Positions 54,728 through 63,841 of a stretch of DNA of 64,000 nucleotides are shown piece after piece. The notes beneath the pieces were generated by a model. It saw only the letters and a list, made by a program, of their open reading frames with translations, was not told where the DNA came from and made no database searches. The stretch is taken from positions 23,628 through 87,627 of the forward strand of contig JANSYI010000035.1 in the NCBI GenBank assembly GCA_024742475.1, written 5' to 3'. Origin of the DNA: a bacterium (GTDB lineage: Bacteria; Myxococcota_A; Polyangia; Nannocystales; Nannocystaceae). The translations under genes were made by a program, and so were the position numbers. The number at the start of each line of letters is the position of its first letter. Positions within the stretch are counted from its first letter, which is position 1.

Positions 54728-56413
54728 TCAGGCGCCTTCGGCGGGGCAGTCGAGGACAGCCCGTACCGTTGCGAGCAGCATCGGGGGCGCGAACGGCTTG
54801 GCGAGGAACTCGACGTTGGTGTCGGCGAGGAAGCGGGTCGTGACCTCCTCCGCACCGTAGCCGCTCGCGAACAGAAACCGCGTCCGAGGGCATACGGTTC
54901 GGATCGCGTCGTAGGCTTTCCGCCCACCGAGCTTGGGCATCATGGCGTCGAGGATGACCAGGTCGAACGTCTGGTCGGAGGCCGCATCGACTGCAGCTTG
55001 CCCGTCGGGGACGGATGTCACCTGGTATCCCTGCTGCTCGAGGGTCCGTCGCATCGCCCTGCGCACGTGGGGCTGATCGTCCGCGACCAGAATGCGCTCG
55101 TCCCCGCGAAAGGATGTCGAGGAGCTCCGGTCGATGGCCGTTGACGTCGCGGTGCGTGTCGGTATGGCTGCCCGAAACGTAGTGCCCTCGCCAAGCTCGG
55201 TCTCCAGACGAATGACCCCCCCGTGTCGTTGAACGATGCCGCGACAGATCGCCAAGCCCAGCCCAGTGCCTCGATCCGACTCCTTGGTGGTGAAGAACGG
55301 CTCGAACAGATGTTCGCGGACTTCAGGCGGGATGCCGGTGCCCGTATCACTGACCGTGATCTCCACGAACCGGCCCGGCTCGACGCCAGGCCAATCCGAC
55401 AGGGCGTCGCGGTCGAGGAGGATCTCTTGGCTGCCGATGGTCAGCGTGCCGCCCTCGGGCATGGCATCGCGCGCGTTGAGGCACAGGTTCGTGATGACCT
55501 GCTCCAGCTGCGAGCGGTCCGCGACCAAGGTCAGTGGCTCCGTGGCCTGCAGGACGATCTGAACGTTGCTCGGGGTGACGCGACGAACCATTTCCACGAG
55601 GGAGGAGAGCATCTCGTCGAGCTCGACCTCGCCCAAGCGCAAGACCTGTCGCTGCCCCAGGGCCAGTAGCCTTCGGGTCAGCTCCGCCGCGCGGTCTGCA
55701 GCGTCCCGGACGATGCGAAGCTCATCCCCGCGGGACTCGTCGGTCTCGCCCTCCAGCAGGAACTCCGTGCTGGCCATGATCACCGTCAGGAGGTTGTTGA
55801 AGTCGTGGGCCACGCCGCCGGCGAGCTGCCCGAGGCTCGCGAGCCTTCCTCGCTGCTCGAGCAGCCGCTCGATTCTCGCCGTCTCTGCCGCCGCGTCGGC
55901 TCGCTGCCTCATGAGCACGATACGCGCCGAGGCGGCGACGAGATGCGTGGCCATCGACTGCAGGTAGGTGAGCTGCTCGGGCGTGGGGACCAGCACGCCT
56001 TCGTCGCCAAAGGTCCCCATTCCCAGCGCGCCGAAGGGCTGGTCCACCAGCCACATCGGCACGTTCACGATCGTCCGATTGCCGAGCGTCTCGACGACCT
56101 CCCGGTTGACGTCGGGATCGGTCTGAGCGTCGCGGACGATCGCAGGCTCGGTGGAAGACGCGATGCGGAGCATGTACGGGTCCGCGGACAAGGGGAACAC
56201 GGGCGCGTGCTCCCACACGTCGGCGTCCTTGTCTCCGTCGATGGCGAGCATGCGCACGGCGTCGTGTTCGAAGTCGAAGACCGCGATCCAGACGGTGCGG
56301 TAGCCGAGTGCCTCGCCCACTTCCTCGGCGGTCAGATTCAGCAGGTCTCCGACGTCTCCGGCCGACTGCAGCTTGGCCGAGAACGTCAGCAGTCGAGCGG
56401 CGTCGAGCTTCAC
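54728..56413 (-). CDS. GAF-domain hybrid sensor histidine kinase
   Basis: A 561-residue cytoplasmic kinase with a GTG start. The N-terminal GAF domain (about 10-170) has ALGYRTVWIAVFDFEHDA and VNVPMWLVDQPFGALGMG. The linker leads to GGVAHDFNN, then the ATPase domain (NLCLNARDAMPEGG, DTGTGIPPE, PFFTTKESDRGTGLGLAIC). The C-terminal receiver carries Asp in VILDAMMPKLGG and the conserved Lys in LAKPF. There is no transmembrane helix. A lipoprotein gene lies 75 bases downstream; no separate response regulator is visible. Confidence 0.92.
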   Translation of the reverse strand: MKLDAARLLTFSAKLQSAGDVGDLLNLTAEEVGEALGYRTVWIAVFDFEHDAVRMLAIDGDKDADVWEHAPVFPLSADPYMLRIASSTEPAIVRDAQTDPDVNREVVETLGNRTIVNVPMWLVDQPFGALGMGTFGDEGVLVPTPEQLTYLQSMATHLVAASARIVLMRQRADAAAETARIERLLEQRGRLASLGQLAGGVAHDFNNLLTVIMASTEFLLEGETDESRGDELRIVRDAADRAAELTRRLLALGQRQVLRLGEVELDEMLSSLVEMVRRVTPSNVQIVLQATEPLTLVADRSQLEQVITNLCLNARDAMPEGGTLTIGSQEILLDRDALSDWPGVEPGRFVEITVSDTGTGIPPEVREHLFEPFFTTKESDRGTGLGLAICRGIVQRHGGVIRLETELGEGTTFRAAIPTRTATSTAIDRSSSTSFRGDERILVADDQPHVRRAMRRTLEQQGYQVTSVPDGQAAVDAASDQTFDLVILDAMMPKLGGRKAYDAIRTVCPRTRFLFASGYGAEEVTTRFLADTNVEFLAKPFAPPMLLATVRAVLDCPAEGA

Positions 56414-56500
56414 CCGCAGAGTCTCTCATCATGTTGCACACACAAGGACACCGGCGCGGGCTCAAATCGGTCCACTGCGTGGGCGTTCTCCGACGTCCGG

Positions 56501-59392
56501 CTAGAGCGTCTCGATCCAGCGGGACAGCTCGAGCGCTTGCGCGTCTCGGCCCGCCGTCGAGCTCAGCGTGGCCATCGACTGCTCAGCCAAGCGTAGCGCG
56601 CGCACGCGATTCTCGTCTCCGCCTAGTCGCCACAGCACCCTCGCGAGCGACGCGCGTGCCTCGGCCCGCTCAGCTTCGTCATCGTGGGGCATCGCGACGG
56701 AACGCTCGAGGTGCATCCTCGCCGCGTCGACCTCTCCGAGCTCGAACTCCACCTCGCCCAGGCCCGTCAGGGCAAACGCGTGCAGCGTCGTGTCGGTCCC
56801 GTTGAGGTCGGCGATAGCGAGCGCTTCGCGGTAGTGCTCCGCCGCTTGCGCGGCCATGCCCATGCCCGCTTCGGCTTCGGCCAGGTTGTGCAGGGTGATG
56901 CCCAAGTGCTGCGCGTCCCCGCCGAGCGTGCTCTCCTGGTGCACCCGAACCCGCTCGAGCACGTTTCGCGCCGAGGCGTAGTCGCGCGCGCTCGAGTGGG
57001 CGAGGCCGAGGCGGGTGGCCGTGTTGATCCAGTTGCGATCTTCGGGCCCAATCCGCGCGAACAGGCGAGAGAGTTCCTTCAAGCTGCTCGCGAGGTCCCC
57101 CAGCGCCTCGTAGTAGGCGGTGTAGAGCAGCGTCCGCATGACCAACCGCGGCGTCGGCAGGTCGTCGGTCGGACCGAGGACCCGGTCGTACTCGTCGAGC
57201 AACACGCCCGCCGACTCGACGTCCCCCACCCGAAGCAGCGCTTGAATCAAGCCAGCGCGAGTCCGAAGGCTCTGCGAAGTGTGGGCGAGCTCGTACGCGC
57301 GCAGCCGATCCAGCGCCACCTCGAACGCGATGACCGCGGGCTCTCCCTCGTGTCGACCCAAGGCGATGTTCCCTTCGAGCGTCGCGAGCGGCCACGTCAG
57401 ATCTTCGTGCTCGGGGTGAGCATCGAGGAGCGCCTGGACCTTGGCGACCCTCTCGTCGGCGCGGTCGAGGCTGCCTCGCGCATGCTCGCGCCGGCCGAGC
57501 GCGAGCTGCAGCAAGATCTCGATGCGCACCGATCCGGCCCGCTTGGTATCAGCCAGGGCGCGCTGCACCCACGCCTCGGTGCTGGCGGGCGCAACAACCG
57601 GCGCCCAGGTCACCGCGGCATACCCGATCATCGCCGCGAGTTCGTCGGCGCCAGCGGTGATGGCGAGGTTGTGGGCGACGCCCAACCTCTCGAAGCTGCT
57701 TCGGCTCGTGCCAGAGTACAGTTCGTTGAGCGCCCGGAGGTACTCCGCCCACCCCATCTGCTCGGCCGTTCCATGGCGTTCGATCGCGCCCCAACGCTCG
57801 GAAAGCAGCGCGGTGACCTCGGAGAAGCGACCGGCGGCATAGAGGCTCCGGGCGCGGGAAAGCGTGGCATCGACGCTGCTGGAGCGCAGCATGCTCAGCA
57901 GCGACGTCTCCCCCCCACCTGACCCCGAGTCGTTGCAGCTCGAACGCGGCGTCGCTGCGATGGCGACGGCAAGCACCTTGCTCCGCGGCGTCTCTTCGGC
58001 AACCGAGACCTCGAGCGCCGCTTCGAACTCCGTGGCACGGCGCTCCAAGCAACGCTGTATCGCGCTTCGAACCGCCGGGACCTCCTCGCAGCTCGCGGCA
58101 TACTCGCTCGCCCACGTGCGGACGAAGCCGTCGAAGCGTTGGTCGAGCCGCGTCAGCGCACTGGGCGATAGCTCGCCTTGCCACCGGTCGTCGACGATCG
58201 GCCGATGCTCGTTCTGCCACGACGACTCGAATGCCGTCGCCGCGTCCTTGCATCCGGTCTCAGCAGCCTGACTCCACGACACCGCGACCGCGGCCGCTAC
58301 GACTCCAGCCCCGAGCACGCCCACCCAGCCCTTGAACCGCGGCTTCCGAGCGCGAACCAGGGCGTCGGCCACCGCCCCCATCGAGGCGTGGCGAGCTTCA
58401 GGCTCGAAGCTGAGGCCGCGCGCGATGATCTCGACGAGCGACGCGGGCACGTCGTCGCGAGCGAGCTTGGGTGCCCCTTCCCTTCGCTGTTCGAGCAGCG
58501 CAGCCGGGTTGGATCCCGCGAAGGGGCGGGTCCCGTCGAGCGCCTCGAACAGCGCGACGAAGAACGCATACTGATCGCTGCGTGCCGTCGCGGGTCTGCC
58601 CTGCAGCTGTTCGGGCGCCATGTAGGCCGGCGTCCCGATGAGCGACCCCGTGCCCGTGCCTGGGTTGTGGGCGGCCGGCGCGTCGCTCGACGACGCGTCG
58701 AGGGTATGCGAGCGCCCCGGCATGGACGACGAGGTCGCGATGCCGAAGTCCGCAACCCGGGCCCGGTCGTCGTTGCCCACCAGGACGTTGGCCGGCTTGA
58801 AGTCGCGGTGAATCACTCCGGCGTCGTGGGCCGCGGCGAGGCCCCGCGCGGCGTCGATGAAGCGGTCGACGATCGCCATCCACGGCTTGCCGCGGCACCA
58901 GGTGCCCAGCGGCTGCCCGTCCACGAACTCCATGGCGATGAACCACCCCGTCGCGCAACGGCCCAAGTCGAAGATGGGGACGACGTTGGGATGCTGTAGC
59001 AGCCCGAGCGAGCGCGCCTCCTCGCGCAGCATGTCCGCCGCGCCCGGGTTGCGATTCGAGAGCCTCAGCGTCTTGACGGCAACGCGGCGCTCGAGTTTCG
59101 GGTCGACGGCCTCGTAGACGACCCCCATCGCGCCCTGGCCCACCGAATCCACGATGCGGTAGCGCCCGACGTTGTCGCCCGGCTTCATCGGAAGCGCGAG
59201 ATCCCCCCCGAGCTCGTCCGCGACCGCCTTGGCTGTCAAAGTCGCGTCACGGCCGGCGTCCAGCTCGGCCAGCACCATGCTGCACAGAGGGCATTGGCCG
59301 ACGTGGGCACTCAGCACGCGTGATTCCGCGTCGCGCAGGCGTCCTTCGGCCAACGCGACGACGAGATCAGCGTCTGGACAGGACGACTCCAC
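56501..59392 (-). CDS. Ser/Thr kinase with N-terminal zinc anti-sigma (ZAS) motif
   Basis: A 963-residue protein. The GTG at 59392 is preferred because it starts exactly at a zinc anti-sigma-like module: CPDADLVVALAEGRL with the HxxxCxxC motif (His30, Cys34, Cys37); a GTG at 59437 is the alternative. The kinase domain follows: GQGAMGVV, AVKTL, HRDFKPAN, ADFGIA and GTPAYMAPEQ. A transmembrane helix lies at about 360 (GWVGVLGAGVVAAAVAVSW), then a long helical TPR-like tail. ZAS modules usually bind and inhibit ECF sigma factors. An ECF-like sigma gene lies on the opposite strand about 2.3 kb away. Confidence 0.9.
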   Translation of the reverse strand: MESSCPDADLVVALAEGRLRDAESRVLSAHVGQCPLCSMVLAELDAGRDATLTAKAVADELGGDLALPMKPGDNVGRYRIVDSVGQGAMGVVYEAVDPKLERRVAVKTLRLSNRNPGAADMLREEARSLGLLQHPNVVPIFDLGRCATGWFIAMEFVDGQPLGTWCRGKPWMAIVDRFIDAARGLAAAHDAGVIHRDFKPANVLVGNDDRARVADFGIATSSSMPGRSHTLDASSSDAPAAHNPGTGTGSLIGTPAYMAPEQLQGRPATARSDQYAFFVALFEALDGTRPFAGSNPAALLEQRREGAPKLARDDVPASLVEIIARGLSFEPEARHASMGAVADALVRARKPRFKGWVGVLGAGVVAAAVAVSWSQAAETGCKDAATAFESSWQNEHRPIVDDRWQGELSPSALTRLDQRFDGFVRTWASEYAASCEEVPAVRSAIQRCLERRATEFEAALEVSVAEETPRSKVLAVAIAATPRSSCNDSGSGGGETSLLSMLRSSSVDATLSRARSLYAAGRFSEVTALLSERWGAIERHGTAEQMGWAEYLRALNELYSGTSRSSFERLGVAHNLAITAGADELAAMIGYAAVTWAPVVAPASTEAWVQRALADTKRAGSVRIEILLQLALGRREHARGSLDRADERVAKVQALLDAHPEHEDLTWPLATLEGNIALGRHEGEPAVIAFEVALDRLRAYELAHTSQSLRTRAGLIQALLRVGDVESAGVLLDEYDRVLGPTDDLPTPRLVMRTLLYTAYYEALGDLASSLKELSRLFARIGPEDRNWINTATRLGLAHSSARDYASARNVLERVRVHQESTLGGDAQHLGITLHNLAEAEAGMGMAAQAAEHYREALAIADLNGTDTTLHAFALTGLGEVEFELGEVDAARMHLERSVAMPHDDEAERAEARASLARVLWRLGGDENRVRALRLAEQSMATLSSTAGRDAQALELSRWIETL

Positions 59393-59484
59393 CGACCCGT
59401 CGATGCTATCGCACCGCCAACGCCCCCTGCGGACCACCCGAGAGTAGCCCCCCCTCGGTCGAGGAACGCCGGTACTCTTGCGGT

Positions 59485-60033
59485 ATGCCAGCGATTCCGC
59501 CCCTCGACCCCGCCGACGCGCCCGAGGAGACCAACGCGGTGTACGCAGACTTTCAGCGTCGGATGGGATTTCCGGCCCCGCCAAACTTCATCACGACCCA
59601 GGGCCACAGCTCGAGCGTCACCAAGGGAACGTGGGGCGTGGTGAAGGAGGTCCTGCTGCAAGGCTCGATACCCAGATCCGTCAAGGAGCTGATGTTCACC
59701 GCGATCTCCCAGGAGCGCGGTTGTCACTACTGCGATGCGGCGCACCTGGCCTGCTGTCGCATGCTCGGCGTCGACCCCGAGACGCTCGAGCAGCTCGCGG
59801 CAGACGTAGACTCCATCCGCCCGCAGCGCGTTCGGGACATCGTGTCCTTTGGAGTCAAGTGCGCACGCGCGCCGCGGAGCCTCGAGGCGGCAGACTTCGA
59901 CTCGTTGCGGCAGCACGGGCTGACCGACGGCGAGATTCTCGAAGTCATCTCGATGGCCGGTCTCGCCCTCTACGCAAACACCATCGCAGATGCTACCGGC
60001 ATGGAAGCAGACCGAATGTTCTCCGAGCTCTGA
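59485..60033 (+). CDS. AhpD/carboxymuconolactone decarboxylase-family protein
   Basis: A 182-residue protein with the AhpD signature ExxCxxCxxxH (ERGCHYCDAAH: Glu77, Cys80, Cys83, His87). The mostly helical context is typical of the family, which includes alkylhydroperoxidase D and related peroxide-reducing proteins. The two cysteines act as a redox pair. It starts 92 bases from the divergent ZAS kinase and ends 10 bases before the hybrid kinase gene, implying an operon. An oxidative-stress or redox-sensing role is likely; the electron partner is not visible. Confidence 0.92.
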   Translation: MPAIPPLDPADAPEETNAVYADFQRRMGFPAPPNFITTQGHSSSVTKGTWGVVKEVLLQGSIPRSVKELMFTAISQERGCHYCDAAHLACCRMLGVDPETLEQLAADVDSIRPQRVRDIVSFGVKCARAPRSLEAADFDSLRQHGLTDGEILEVISMAGLALYANTIADATGMEADRMFSEL

Positions 60034-60043
60034 TGGCCGCATC

Positions 60044-61657
60044 ATGACGACCGCCGATGAGTTTGCCCGCGTGGCCGCACTGCTCGAGTACTTCACCGAG
60101 GCCTCGGCCGCGAGGGACGAAGAGCAGCTTCTCACCGTCACCGCCGAACGCCTGGGGTGGGTCATCGACTTCGATGCCCTGGTCGTCGCGCTCAGGCCCG
60201 GACCGAGCTACTACTGCGCCGACGCCGGAGCGCGTGGCATCGACGTACGACATCACGACGAGGTCGACCCTGCCCTGACCCGACAGCTGGCGCAGACACT
60301 CGAGGCGAAGGTTCCCACCCTCAGTAGCGATACCTTCGCCCTCGCGTGCCACCCCCTCCTCGCCGGAGAGCGCGACGTCGGTGCGATTCTGTTTCAGCGG
60401 CACGCAGCCCCGTTCACCCAGGGCGACGTTCGCATCGTGCACCAGGCAGCCACCTTCTTGGCGGGTGCGCTCACGCGATTCACCCACGAACGCACGGTTC
60501 GCCGACAAGCGATCGAGCTCGACCGCTTCGCGGAGGCCAACCGGGTCAAGGATGAGTTCTTCGCGCTCCTCGGTCACGAGCTTCGCAACCCTCTCGCGCC
60601 GATCCTCGCAGCGGCCGAGTTCCTGCAGGACGACGAGTTCGGAGACCAAGTCAAAGGCGCGGCCCAGATCGTCTCGCGGCATGGCGGCCACCTCGAGCGT
60701 CTCCTCGACGACCTGCTCGACTCGACCCGGCTGACCACCGACAGCCTGAGCCTCGAGAGCGAGCCCCTTCAACTCGCTGACGTTCTCGAACAGGCGAGCG
60801 AGAGCGTCCGCCCCACCCTCGCTCGGCGAGCGCAGCGGCTGAAGGTCGACGAGGTACACACGCCTGTACTCGTCGACGGCGACCTCGCTCGACTCGTACA
60901 GGTCGCCACCAACCTCCTGGTCAACGCCTCCCGCTACAGTCCCCGCGGTTCCGAGGTCCGAGCGGGCGTGACGTGCGATGGCGCCTGCGGGGTGCTGTTC
61001 GTCGAGGATGACGGGGCGGGGCTCGACGCGGAGCTCCTCGACCGACTCTTCGAGCGCTTCGTCCGAGGCAGCGCCGAACAGACTGGCGGCGTAGGCGGCT
61101 TGGGCCTCGGCCTCGCCCTCGCGAAGTCGCTCGCCGAACGACATGGAGGGCAGCTGAGCGCTGCGAGCGATGGGCGTGGGCACGGAAGCCGCTTCGAGCT
61201 TCGCCTTCCTCTCAGCACCGAGACTGAGCCCAGGCCAGCCGGACCCGACGCATCCCGCGGTGCGAGCGTCGCGCCGCCTCGCTCGCTTCGCATCATCGTG
61301 GTCGACGACAACCACGACGCGGCGGACTTCTTGGTGATCCTCTTCCAGCGAGCTGGCCACGTCGCCACCGCGCTCTACACGGGAGAGGACGCCCTTGCCC
61401 TCACCGGTCCGAGACCCGACGTCTGGGTGCTGGACCTGGGGCTACCGGACATGGACGGCGTCGAGGTCGGCAGAACGATCCGCTCTCGCGGCGGGGAGCC
61501 CCGAACCACGTTGATCGCCCTCACCGGCTATGGCCAACACAGCGATCGGCAGCGCTGCAAGGAGGCCGGGTTCGACTCGCACTTCACGAAGCCGGCGAGC
61601 GCCGCCGAGCTGCTCGCGTACATCGAGGGAGACGCGCGCGCCTTTGCAGGCGACTGA
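60044..61657 (+). CDS. GAF hybrid sensor histidine kinase linked to AhpD-like gene
   Basis: A 537-residue cytoplasmic kinase starting at the ATG at 60044, 10 bases after the AhpD-like stop. A GAF domain (about 10-165) precedes the phosphoacceptor region LLGHELRNPLAPI. The ATPase domain has NLLVNASRYSPRG, DDGAGLD and GLGLGLALAKSLAERHGG. A C-terminal receiver (about 415-530) has VVDDNHDAA and Asp in LDLGLPDMDG, with the conserved Lys in FTKPAS. Unlike most others in this window it has the HELRNP-type H-box rather than AHDFNN. The sigma factor gene follows after 38 bases. Confidence 0.92.
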   Translation: MTTADEFARVAALLEYFTEASAARDEEQLLTVTAERLGWVIDFDALVVALRPGPSYYCADAGARGIDVRHHDEVDPALTRQLAQTLEAKVPTLSSDTFALACHPLLAGERDVGAILFQRHAAPFTQGDVRIVHQAATFLAGALTRFTHERTVRRQAIELDRFAEANRVKDEFFALLGHELRNPLAPILAAAEFLQDDEFGDQVKGAAQIVSRHGGHLERLLDDLLDSTRLTTDSLSLESEPLQLADVLEQASESVRPTLARRAQRLKVDEVHTPVLVDGDLARLVQVATNLLVNASRYSPRGSEVRAGVTCDGACGVLFVEDDGAGLDAELLDRLFERFVRGSAEQTGGVGGLGLGLALAKSLAERHGGQLSAASDGRGHGSRFELRLPLSTETEPRPAGPDASRGASVAPPRSLRIIVVDDNHDAADFLVILFQRAGHVATALYTGEDALALTGPRPDVWVLDLGLPDMDGVEVGRTIRSRGGEPRTTLIALTGYGQHSDRQRCKEAGFDSHFTKPASAAELLAYIEGDARAFAGD

Positions 61658-61695
61658 AGGTCGCGCGACCGTGCGATGCTTTGCGAACGCGCCAG

Positions 61696-62586
61696 ATGAG
61701 CGAGCAGACGCGAACACTTGCAGACGAGCTCGGGGACCGAGCGGGAGCCGTGCTCGACGGCACGACGCGCGCGGCCGTCGACACGTTCGTCTCGCGCGCA
61801 ACGCAGGCGCACCCCGAACTCGGTCCATGCACCCAGGGCCTGGCGGCACAGTTGTGGCCAGCGCTGCAAGACACCCCGCTCGATGGCTGGCCGGATGTGC
61901 TCGAACGCCTCGTCGCGCCCGACCTGTTGCTCGCCGTCGCCCTGGGCGAGGGCGATAACGCAGCGGTCGCAGTCTTCGAACGGGACCTCGCGCCACAGAT
62001 TCAGCGAGCACTCGAGCGGCTGCGAACCTCCGAAGCCGAAGTGGCCGACATGATGCAGCAGCTTCGAATGCACCTCCTCGTCGCGCCCGAACCGGGGACG
62101 AAGCCACGCATCGCTCGCTATGGCGCCCGCGGGAGCCTCGCGGGCTGGCTGCGGACCTCTGCCCTGCGCTACGCGTACGAACGCAAGGCCAAGCGCACCG
62201 TCACGGGTGAGCCGGAACCCCTCCAGCGGATGGGCCTGCTGCCGAGCGTCGAACCTCCCTCTCGGGGCGCGCTGCGCCGACGCCGGCTTCGGACTGCGGT
62301 CGGCGACGCATTCGCCGAACTCCCTTCGCGAGACCGCCGGCTTCTGCGGGCCCGATACGTCAGTGGGCAAACCGCCACGAGCCTGGCCGACGAGCATGGC
62401 GTACACGAGTCGACCATGTCGCGATGGCTCGCACGCGCGCGCACCGAGTTGGAGTGGCGGATCCGGGCTCGCGCCAAGGTGATCGTAGATCCGCTCGATG
62501 ACTCCGCGATGCCGCTGGTCGAGACCCTCATCTCGGATATCGAGGTTAGTCTTCGTGGCCTGTTCGACACCCGCGCAGACTCCTGA
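61696..62586 (+). CDS. ECF-like sigma factor
   Basis: A 296-residue protein starting at the ATG at 61696 (an in-frame TTG at 61681 is the alternative). The N-terminal ~90 residues are a helical domain specific to this group. Divergent sigma region 2 follows (GSLAGWLRTSALRYAYERKAKR), and region 4 has a good helix-turn-helix (LPSRDRRLLRARYVSGQTAT, then LADEHGVHESTMSRWLARART). It is likely an alternative sigma factor. The nearest candidate regulator is the ZAS motif fused to the kinase at 56501; the AhpD-like protein and hybrid kinase are in the same run of genes. Confidence 0.85.
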   Translation: MSEQTRTLADELGDRAGAVLDGTTRAAVDTFVSRATQAHPELGPCTQGLAAQLWPALQDTPLDGWPDVLERLVAPDLLLAVALGEGDNAAVAVFERDLAPQIQRALERLRTSEAEVADMMQQLRMHLLVAPEPGTKPRIARYGARGSLAGWLRTSALRYAYERKAKRTVTGEPEPLQRMGLLPSVEPPSRGALRRRRLRTAVGDAFAELPSRDRRLLRARYVSGQTATSLADEHGVHESTMSRWLARARTELEWRIRARAKVIVDPLDDSAMPLVETLISDIEVSLRGLFDTRADS

Positions 62587-62665
62587 TTCGCGCAACCGAC
62601 GCAGACTCCTCTTCTTTTTTCCGTCCGCGGTGCAAGACCACCCGTGTCGTCCCCTCTTTGTGTTC

Positions 62666-63841
62666 GTGAGGACGCGAGGACGTTTGTGGGGTGCGCTGGC
62701 GGGCGCTGTCTTGCTCGGCGGCTGCTACACCGGGGTCGACGACATGGCGTTTGGATCGGGTGTCGCGACGACGAGCGGTGGCATCGCGGTTGAAACCTCT
62801 GGGTCGAGCGGCACCGGAGGCACCGGCGCGGACCCGCGCGAAGAGACGACTGGAGACCGAGCCTCGGCCGATGGTGCGGAGTCGTCTACGAACGGCATCG
62901 ACCCATCCCTTGGAGACACGAGCGAATCGACCGGCGGGACCGATGGCTCGTCGGGCTCGATGGACGAGTCCGGGACGACCGATCCGATCGACCCCACCGA
63001 CGATTCCGACCCCACGACCGGCGCCCCCGTGGCCGAGTGCGGCGATGGGGTGGTCCAGGCCGGCGAACAGTGTGACGACGGCGACGAATCCAACACCAAC
63101 GCCTGCACCAACGCCTGCCAACACGCGACCTGCGGCGACGGCTTCAACGGTCCGGGCGAGCAGTGTGACGACGGGGACGACGACGACGACGACACTTGCT
63201 CGAACGACTGCATCTCCCAGCATGGTGGCGGCATCCCGATCAGCGGCTACTGCTCGCCCGTCCGCAACAGCGTCTGGACCAACGGCTGGGAAAACCGCGA
63301 GGCCGACGTCATCGACTTGGTCAACGCCGCGCGCTCCGTGGGCCGCAACTGCGGCGCCACCTTCTACCCCGCCGCCGGGCCCGTCGAGTACGACGGCACC
63401 CTGACCTGCTCTGCCCGTAACCACTCCCGGGACATGGCCGAAAACGCCTTCTTCAGCCACACCGGAACCGGCAACACCTCCCCCTCAGAACGGATCTTCG
63501 ACATGGCCGGCTGGGACGAAGGAGGCAATCACGCCGAGAACATCACCGCCGGCACCGCCATGAACACCGCCCAGGCGGCCGTCGACGCCTGGCTCGCCAG
63601 CCCGCCCCACTGCTCCGCCATCATGAGCCAAAACCTCGGCCAACTCGGCGTCGGCTACTACCGACTCGACACCGCCCCATACGTCCACTACTGGACCCAA
63701 AACTTCGGCGGCCAACTCCCTTCCCGACCCAGGGTTGCTTGCCGGTCGAGGGCCCGACGGGGGTCGCATGAGGCGCTGCGGCTGGATTCCAGCTCACGCG
63801 AGGGATGCATCGAGGCGCCAATACGGTCTCGAGTTACGTGA
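62666..63841 (+). CDS. CAP-domain lipoprotein with Cys-rich repeats, altered C-terminus
   Basis: A 391-residue protein, GTG start at 62666, with a lipobox LLGGC. A Ser/Thr/Gly/Asp linker leads to two myxobacterial disulfide repeats (CGDGVVQAGEQCDDGD and CGDGFNGPGEQCDDGD). A CAP/SCP domain follows (about 215-350: ADVIDLVNAARS, CSARNHSRDMAE, AFFSHTG, HAENITAG, and the final YWTQNFGG). After NFGG (about 63716) the reading frame continues for some 40 Arg/Ser-rich residues with poor codon bias. This suggests the native C-terminus was replaced by inserted or rearranged DNA. Likely a surface or secreted protein. Confidence 0.8.
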   Translation: MRTRGRLWGALAGAVLLGGCYTGVDDMAFGSGVATTSGGIAVETSGSSGTGGTGADPREETTGDRASADGAESSTNGIDPSLGDTSESTGGTDGSSGSMDESGTTDPIDPTDDSDPTTGAPVAECGDGVVQAGEQCDDGDESNTNACTNACQHATCGDGFNGPGEQCDDGDDDDDDTCSNDCISQHGGGIPISGYCSPVRNSVWTNGWENREADVIDLVNAARSVGRNCGATFYPAAGPVEYDGTLTCSARNHSRDMAENAFFSHTGTGNTSPSERIFDMAGWDEGGNHAENITAGTAMNTAQAAVDAWLASPPHCSAIMSQNLGQLGVGYYRLDTAPYVHYWTQNFGGQLPSRPRVACRSRARRGSHEALRLDSSSREGCIEAPIRSRVT

